A stretch of 44,249 nucleotides of DNA from assembly GCA_951801655.1 (NCBI GenBank), contig CATONV010000013.1, positions 1 through 44,249 on the forward strand. Direction: 5' to 3'. Under the pieces are notes generated by a model. That model ran no database searches, had not been told where the DNA came from, and was given only the letters and a program-made list of their open reading frames with translations. This DNA comes from an uncultured Oscillospiraceae bacterium. GTDB lineage: Bacteria > Bacillota > Clostridia > Oscillospirales > Oscillospiraceae. Shown piece by piece: positions 40,487 to 44,249 of this stretch. Made by a program: the position numbers and the translations under genes. Positions within the stretch are counted from its first letter, which is position 1. Each line of letters opens with the position of its first letter.

Positions 40487-42016
40487 ATGAAGCAAGGATG
40501 TGTTTACTTGGTCGGCGCCGGCTGCGGAAGCTACGATTTGATTACTGTACGTGGATTGAAGCGGCTGCAGAGCTGTGACGTGGTAGTTTACGACGATTTG
40601 ATTGACACAACGCTGCTGTCAGCGGCTGCGCCTCATGCCCAGCGGATTTATGTGGGAAAGCGCCTTGGTAAACACGAAAGCAGTCAGGAGAGTATCTCCC
40701 AACTGCTTGTAGAAACGGCGCAAAAAGGAAACACAGTGGTCCGCCTCAAAGGTGGAGACCCGTTCGTGTTTGGCCGAGGCGGTGAGGAAATCCTGGCCCT
40801 TCAACAGGCCGGTATCCCCTATGAAGTCGTCCCAGGCATTTCCTCAGCGATTGCTATTCCCGGTTTGGCTGGGATTCCTGTTACCCACCGCGGCGTCAGC
40901 CGAAGCATACACATTGTAACAGCACACACGGCTGATACCGAAGACGGGCTGCCGGCCTGCTTTGACCGTCTGGCCGGCCTGGACGGCACGCTGGTTTTTC
41001 TTATGGGTCTTTCTCGCCTGTCTGTTATTGTTCGCAGATTAACAGACGCAGGGATGCCGCCGTCCACCCCGGCGGCGGTGCTGTCGGGGGCCGACAGCAC
41101 CGCCCCAATCGCAGTCAGAGCGCCGCTGGGCTCGCTGGAAGAGGCAGCCAAAAGAGCCGGCGTTCAGGCGCCGGCTATTATTCTTGTGGGAAAAGTGGCC
41201 GCATTCAACTTTTCCTCCAGCATTCCCGCGCGGAAGGAACCCCGTTCATTCGTCTCAAAAGAAGCCTTGTCACCGCTGTCCGGGGTAACCATTGCCCTTA
41301 CCGGTACCGGCGACATTTTGGAGCGTTTACAGCCGGCACTGTCCGCCTTGGGGGCACAAACCTCGGTGGTATCCTCCTCCCGAATAGAAGAATTGCCAAT
41401 GGATTTCAATGTGAGTCTATTATATCATCCCTGTTGGGTTGTTTTGACTAGCCGAAACGGAGTAACATGTTTTTTCCAACGCATGGCTGACCTGGGCGTT
41501 GATATACGAAAACTGAACCACTGTCGTTTTGCAGTGATTGGACCTGGCACAGCGTCCGCCCTATGGGACCATGGCGTTTCCGCTGAACTATGTCCAGAGG
41601 AGCACACCAGTCAAGGGCTGGCGGAGGCATTGGCAAACACAGTGAAGTCGGACGAGTCCGTCTATCTGTTCCGGTCTAACTGCGGCTCTCCTATTTTGGA
41701 GGAACGGCTGTGCCCACAATGCCAGGTGCAAAGCATTTCTCTCTACAAAGTAATACCAAATCAAATGAATCGGTTTAATCCTCTACCAGCAGATTATCTC
41801 GTTTTTTGCAGTGCCAGCGGGGTCGACTTCTATTTCAAGCACTATGATATGATACCGGCGGGAACGGTCTGTGTCTGCATTGGCCCTGTTACTGCCCACG
41901 CACTGGTCAGCCAAAGCAATGCGGAGGTAGTGACCGCCTCTGAAATCTCACTCTCGGGACTGGTCCAAACAATCCTGTCTCATCATAAGCAGAAAGCAGT
42001 CAAGGACCAAATGTGA
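40487..42016 (+). CDS. Fused uroporphyrinogen-III methyltransferase and uroporphyrinogen-III synthase (CobA-HemD)
   Basis: The 509-residue fusion has an SUMT methyltransferase in residues 1-245 (VGAGCGSYDLITVRGLKRL, VRLKGGDPFVFGRGGEE, VVPGISSAIAIPGLAGIPVTHRG) and a HemD synthase from about 265 (GVTIALTGTG, VVLTSRNGVTCFF, VFCSASGVDFYFKHY). It makes uroporphyrinogen III from hydroxymethylbilane and methylates it twice to precorrin-2, the start of siroheme and cobamide synthesis. The fusion is common in clostridia. No hemA, hemL, hemB or hemC is in the window. GAGAGGTGATG precedes ATG 40487. Confidence 0.94.
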   Translation: MKQGCVYLVGAGCGSYDLITVRGLKRLQSCDVVVYDDLIDTTLLSAAAPHAQRIYVGKRLGKHESSQESISQLLVETAQKGNTVVRLKGGDPFVFGRGGEEILALQQAGIPYEVVPGISSAIAIPGLAGIPVTHRGVSRSIHIVTAHTADTEDGLPACFDRLAGLDGTLVFLMGLSRLSVIVRRLTDAGMPPSTPAAVLSGADSTAPIAVRAPLGSLEEAAKRAGVQAPAIILVGKVAAFNFSSSIPARKEPRSFVSKEALSPLSGVTIALTGTGDILERLQPALSALGAQTSVVSSSRIEELPMDFNVSLLYHPCWVVLTSRNGVTCFFQRMADLGVDIRKLNHCRFAVIGPGTASALWDHGVSAELCPEEHTSQGLAEALANTVKSDESVYLFRSNCGSPILEERLCPQCQVQSISLYKVIPNQMNRFNPLPADYLVFCSASGVDFYFKHYDMIPAGTVCVCIGPVTAHALVSQSNAEVVTASEISLSGLVQTILSHHKQKAVKDQM

Positions 42017-42017
42017 A

Positions 42018-42045
42018 ATGGGCATAACATTTTCGCCCATGTTAT
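42018..42045 (+). terminator. Possible terminator after cobA-hemD with overlapping stems
   Basis: ATGGGC/GCCCAT and ATAACAT/ATGTTAT overlap so that they interlock (order 1-2-1'-2'); either stem can form, or both as a pseudoknot. TTTT follows. This is the only candidate end signal right after the siroheme operon. Confidence 0.45.
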
Positions 42046-42054
42046 TTTGACCTT

Positions 42055-42083
42055 TGCAGGGGCGGGGAACACCCGCCCCTGCA
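42055..42083. repeat. GC-rich intergenic palindrome, copy E
   Basis: TGCAGGGGCGGG (42055-42066) and CCCGCCCCTGCA (42072-42083) are perfectly complementary around a five-base loop. The GCAGGGGCG end matches the copy at 13053. Confidence 0.75.
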
Positions 42084-42125
42084 CCGTCTCCACCAGAGTT
42101 TTGGCCGCGGGGACAGCCATGTCGG

Positions 42126-42159
42126 CAGAGACGGTCAACCTTTGGACAGACCGTCTCTG
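42126..42159. repeat. 11-bp perfect inverted repeat
   Basis: CAGAGACGGTC and GACCGTCTCTG flank a 12-base loop. No T-run follows on either strand, so it is not a clear terminator; role unknown. Confidence 0.55.
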
Positions 42160-42328
42160 GTTTGCCTAACAGATTACGTGACACAGAAGCCTTTGCCTGC
42201 GAACAGACCTTGCGGGCAGCACGTTCCCGTAGTGCGGGACGACGCGGCTCGCAGCGGCCGGCTCCCCTTCAATTCTGGCGGCGGTGTTGTACTCCTTTAC
42301 GGTTCTTTGCACTTTTGCCTGGAAATAC

Positions 42329-42360
42329 GAAAAACACCGCATAACAATGCGGTGTTTTTC
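42329..42360 (-). terminator. Rho-independent terminator of tRNA-Arg
   Basis: A perfect 14-bp stem, GAAAAACACCGCAT with ATGCGGTGTTTTTC, closes a four-base loop and gives a T-run on both strands. It lies 26 bases past the tRNA 3' end. Confidence 0.88.
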
Positions 42361-42386
42361 GTCTGCGTCTTTTTATTAACACAGGC

Positions 42387-42463
42387 TGGTACGGCTGAAG
42401 GGATTCGAACCCCCGACCTACTGGTTCGTAGCCAGTCACTCTATCCAACTGAGCTACAGCCGC
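42387..42463 (-). tRNA. tRNA-Arg (anticodon ACG), CCA encoded
   Basis: The - strand folds as a full cloverleaf: acceptor arms GCGGCTG and CAGCCGT (one G-U pair), D-arm TAGCTCAGTTGGATAGAG, anticodon arm ACTGG-CTACGAA-CCAGT with anticodon ACG, and T-arm with GGTTCGAATCC. The 3' end is A-CCA, encoded in the gene. ACG is normally edited to ICG to read CGU, CGC and CGA. Its 3' end points towards the lower-GC block, the usual geometry at tRNA-linked islands. Confidence 0.95.
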
Positions 42464-42500
42464 ATACCGAAAAGAGGTCTTCCCCCTTGACAGCTATATT

Positions 42501-42529
42501 ATTATAGCACAGCCTGCTTTAAAATGCAA
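42501..42529 (-). promoter_or_regulatory. Promoter of tRNA-Arg
   Basis: On the - strand TTGCAT (42524-42529) and a perfect TATAAT (42501-42506) are 17 bases apart; transcription would start about 30 bases before the tRNA. Confidence 0.72.
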
Positions 42530-42587
42530 GAGGATTTTTCCACTTTTTTAAGTTTTTTTGCGCAGGCCTCTCTCCGGAAACCGGAAG

Positions 42588-42617
42588 ACCGGCGCGTCCA
42601 CTTTTGGACGCGCCGGT
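42588..42617 (-). terminator. Terminator after the decarboxylase beta subunit
   Basis: A perfect 13-bp stem, ACCGGCGCGTCCA with TGGACGCGCCGGT, closes a four-base loop 25 bases past the stop. The T-run is weak (TCTT). Confidence 0.78.
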
Positions 42618-42642
42618 TTGGTGCGGAAAAAACCTTTGAGAA

Positions 42643-43851
42643 TCAGCCGCCAAACACCTTGATCATGAAACCGGCCGCGCAGGCGGAACCGATGACGCCG
42701 GCCACGTTGGGCCCCATGGCGTGCATGAGAAGGAAGTTGGAGGGGTTCTCCTTCTGGCCCACGTTCTGGGCCACACGGGCGGCCATGGGCACGGCGGACA
42801 CGCCGGCGGAGCCAATCAGCGGATTGACCTTGCCCTTGGTGAGAACATACATCACGTTACCCAGAATCAGGCCGCCGGCGGTGGACAGCAGGAAGGCGGT
42901 CAGGCCCAGGACGATGATAAACAGGGTCTCTCCCTTCAGGAAGCTGTTCGCATCAGCCTTGAAGCCCACAGACAGGCCCAGGGGAATGGTGACGATGTTG
43001 ATGAGGGCGTTCTGGGCGGTGTCAGACAGGCGCTCGGTGACGCCGCACTCACGGAACAGGTTGCCCAACATGAGCATACCGATCAGGGGGGCGGTGTCGG
43101 GAATAAGCAGCACCACAAAGATGGTCACGGCGATGGGGAAGATGATCTTCTCGGTCTGAGACACCTTGCGCAGCTGGCTCATCTTGACCTGACGGGACTC
43201 CTTGGTGGTCAGCAGCTTCATCAGAGGCGGCTGAATCAGAGGAATCAGAGCCATGTAGGAGTAAGCCGCAATGGCAATGGCGGGCAACAGACCCACGGCC
43301 AGCTTAGAGGCCGTCAGAATCGCCGTCGGGCCGTCGGCGCCGCCGATGACGCCGATGGCGGCCGCATCAGCAGGCGTAAAGGTAATCACAGGGATAAAGG
43401 GAAGCACATTGTGCAGGGCGCTGGTAATGGGATCTACACACAGGGCCATCAGGAAAGCGGCGAAGATGCCCAGCTGAGCAGCAGCACCCAGCAGCAGGGA
43501 GGTGGGGTTGGCCAGCAGGGGGCCGAAGTCCGTCATCGCGCCGATGCCCATAAAGATGATCGACGGGTAGATGGCGTACTGCACGCCCTGGTAGAGAACC
43601 CACATAAAGCCCACGGTGCCGCTGTGAGTGGCCGCGTCATACACCGGCTCGTTCATCAGGCCGGTGATGGGCAGGTTGGCCAGCAGCATACCAAAGGCGA
43701 TGGGGACCAGCAGCAGGGGCTCAAAGCCCTTGCCAATGCCCATGTACAACAGCACGCAGGCGATGAACAGCATAAGAGCGGTTTTCCAATCCAGAGCGGC
43801 AAAGCCGGAACCGGAGGCAATTGCGCTAATTACTCGAGTGAAAAATTCCAT
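42643..43851 (-). CDS. Na+-pumping decarboxylase beta subunit (OadB/GcdB/MmdB family)
   Basis: This 402-residue membrane protein has the family's core features: AIGVIGGADGPTAILTASKLA with the Na+-binding Asp, NPLIGSAGVSAVPMAARVAQ with Asn and Ser, and the C-terminal NFLLMHAMGPNVAGVIGSACAAG. The subunit couples decarboxylation of carboxybiotin to Na+ export. The same fold serves oxaloacetate, methylmalonyl-CoA and glutaconyl-CoA decarboxylases; glutaconyl-CoA is likely in an amino-acid-fermenting gut clostridium, but the alpha subunit that would decide is not in the window. AAAGGAGGGG precedes the ATG. The biotin carrier lies 15 bp upstream. Confidence 0.93.
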   Translation of the reverse strand: MEFFTRVISAIASGSGFAALDWKTALMLFIACVLLYMGIGKGFEPLLLVPIAFGMLLANLPITGLMNEPVYDAATHSGTVGFMWVLYQGVQYAIYPSIIFMGIGAMTDFGPLLANPTSLLLGAAAQLGIFAAFLMALCVDPITSALHNVLPFIPVITFTPADAAAIGVIGGADGPTAILTASKLAVGLLPAIAIAAYSYMALIPLIQPPLMKLLTTKESRQVKMSQLRKVSQTEKIIFPIAVTIFVVLLIPDTAPLIGMLMLGNLFRECGVTERLSDTAQNALINIVTIPLGLSVGFKADANSFLKGETLFIIVLGLTAFLLSTAGGLILGNVMYVLTKGKVNPLIGSAGVSAVPMAARVAQNVGQKENPSNFLLMHAMGPNVAGVIGSACAAGFMIKVFGG

Positions 43852-43866
43852 ACTTTACCCCTCCTT

Positions 43867-44249
43867 TCAACCGATGGTGACCAACAGGTCATCGGTATTG
43901 ACGGCAGTGCCCACAGCGGCGGCCACAGCCTTGACGGTGCCGGCCACGGGGGCGGACACCTCGATCTCCATCTTCATGGCCTCCAGCACCACCAGGACAT
44001 CGCCGGCGTTGACGGCCTGGCCCACGGAGCACTCCACCTTGAAGATGTTGCCCGGCATGGGACTCTTCACGGCGGTCTCGCCGGCGGCGGGGGCAGCGGC
44101 AGGGGCCGGAGCGGGCACGGGAGCAGCCGCCACGGGGGCGGGGGCCGGCGCAGGAGCAGCCGCAGGAGTAGCGGGAGCAGCCGCAGGAGCCGCAGCGATG
44201 TTGGTGATCTGGAAGGAGCCCATGGGCATGCCGGACTCCTCGGCCACGG
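43867..44249 (-). CDS. Biotin carrier protein of the Na+-pumping decarboxylase (5' end outside window)
   Basis: At least 127 residues are visible. An Ala/Pro-rich flexible linker of about 45 residues is followed by a biotinyl domain with the biotinylation motif EAMKMEIEV and the GNIFKVECSVGQAV and VGTAVNTDDLLVTIG strands. The frame is open to the window edge; the GTG near the edge (44247) has no visible ribosome site, and homologues begin with a VNG-type strand, so the true start is probably beyond base 44249. It carries CO2 as carboxybiotin between the carboxyltransferase and the beta subunit encoded 15 bp downstream. Confidence 0.9.
   Translation of the reverse strand, partial: VAEESGMPMGSFQITNIAAAPAAAPATPAAAPAPAPAPVAAAPVPAPAPAAAPAAGETAVKSPMPGNIFKVECSVGQAVNAGDVLVVLEAMKMEIEVSAPVAGTVKAVAAAVGTAVNTDDLLVTIG

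Larger units (their letters stand above)
42017..42386. other. Non-coding stretch with several hairpins
   Basis: I see no gene in these 370 bases. They contain overlapping ATGGGC/GCCCAT and ATAACAT/ATGTTAT repeats (42018-42045), a perfect TGCAGGGGCGGG/CCCGCCCCTGCA palindrome (42055-42083), an 11-bp repeat CAGAGACGGTC/GACCGTCTCTG (42126-42159), then about 170 bases of nondescript GC-rich DNA and the tRNA terminator. It marks the junction between the lower-GC block and the right-hand genes. Confidence 0.6.

Noticed and set aside
1-44249. CRISPR arrays, insertion sequences, prophage or rRNA genes
   Set aside because: No regularly spaced direct repeats, transposase, phage or rRNA sequence was seen.

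Overview
The window looks like the chromosome of a GC-rich anaerobic Firmicute of the Oscillospiraceae type (Flavonifractor/Lawsonibacter-like). This is inferred from strong AGGAGG-type ribosome sites, an S-layer-homology surface protein, a biotin-dependent Na+-pumping decarboxylase with an Ala/Pro-rich biotin carrier, fused CobA-HemD, and short GC-rich intergenic palindromes. The genus cannot be fixed from the sequence alone.

Left part (1-18.2 kb, very GC-rich, mostly + strand): the end of a MacB-type ABC exporter; a 792-residue SLH protein; a Cro/CI-type regulator divergent from a 46-residue protein with a consensus promoter; a 3-methyladenine DNA glycosylase; two tandem EamA transporters; then a peptide module of substrate-binding lipoprotein, two permeases and a fused double ATPase, followed by a DUF917 protein, an M20 dipeptidase and an M29-like protein. 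A Cys-rich protein with a TTG start and a convergent NhaC-type antiporter close this part.

Middle part (18.4-34 kb, visibly lower GC, mostly - strand): a catabolic block. In transcription order it encodes an MBL-fold lactonase-like hydrolase, an enolase-superfamily acid dehydratase/racemase, an Fe-dependent alcohol dehydrogenase, an aldehyde dehydrogenase, an aconitase-family hydratase and an isocitrate-dehydrogenase-family enzyme. After a new promoter come a DUF362 protein and a DctP-DctQ-DctM TRAP importer. A divergent LysR regulator sits upstream. I find two related palindromes (TTCA...TGAA), one upstream of each of two very similar promoters (TTTACT-N17-TATAAT/TACAAT), which suggests both halves are controlled together. 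Beyond LysR lies a UPF0324/YeiH (TauZ-type) membrane protein, a family proposed to export sulfite or sulfate.

Sulfur and siroheme part (34.4-42.0 kb, + strand): a CoA-disulfide/persulfide reductase with a C-terminal rhodanese domain, a siroheme-type sulfite/nitrite reductase fused to two 4Fe-4S motifs, a 95-nt near-perfect hairpin, a class III ABC importer (lipoprotein, FecCD permease, ATPase), precorrin-2 dehydrogenase, and CobA-HemD. This is a nearly self-contained kit for reducing sulfite or persulfide sulfur and making the siroheme it needs. Together with the YeiH exporter and the TRAP-fed catabolic operon, it suggests uptake of an organic acid, possibly sulfonated, whose sulfur is exported or reduced. 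No known C-S lyase is present, so the sulfonate idea is a hypothesis.

Right edge (42.0-44.2 kb): a non-coding stretch with several hairpins, a tRNA-Arg(ACG) whose 3' end faces the low-GC block, and the beta and biotin-carrier subunits of a Na+-pumping decarboxylase. The lower-GC block ending beside a tRNA gene resembles a genomic island, although no integrase or att repeat was seen.
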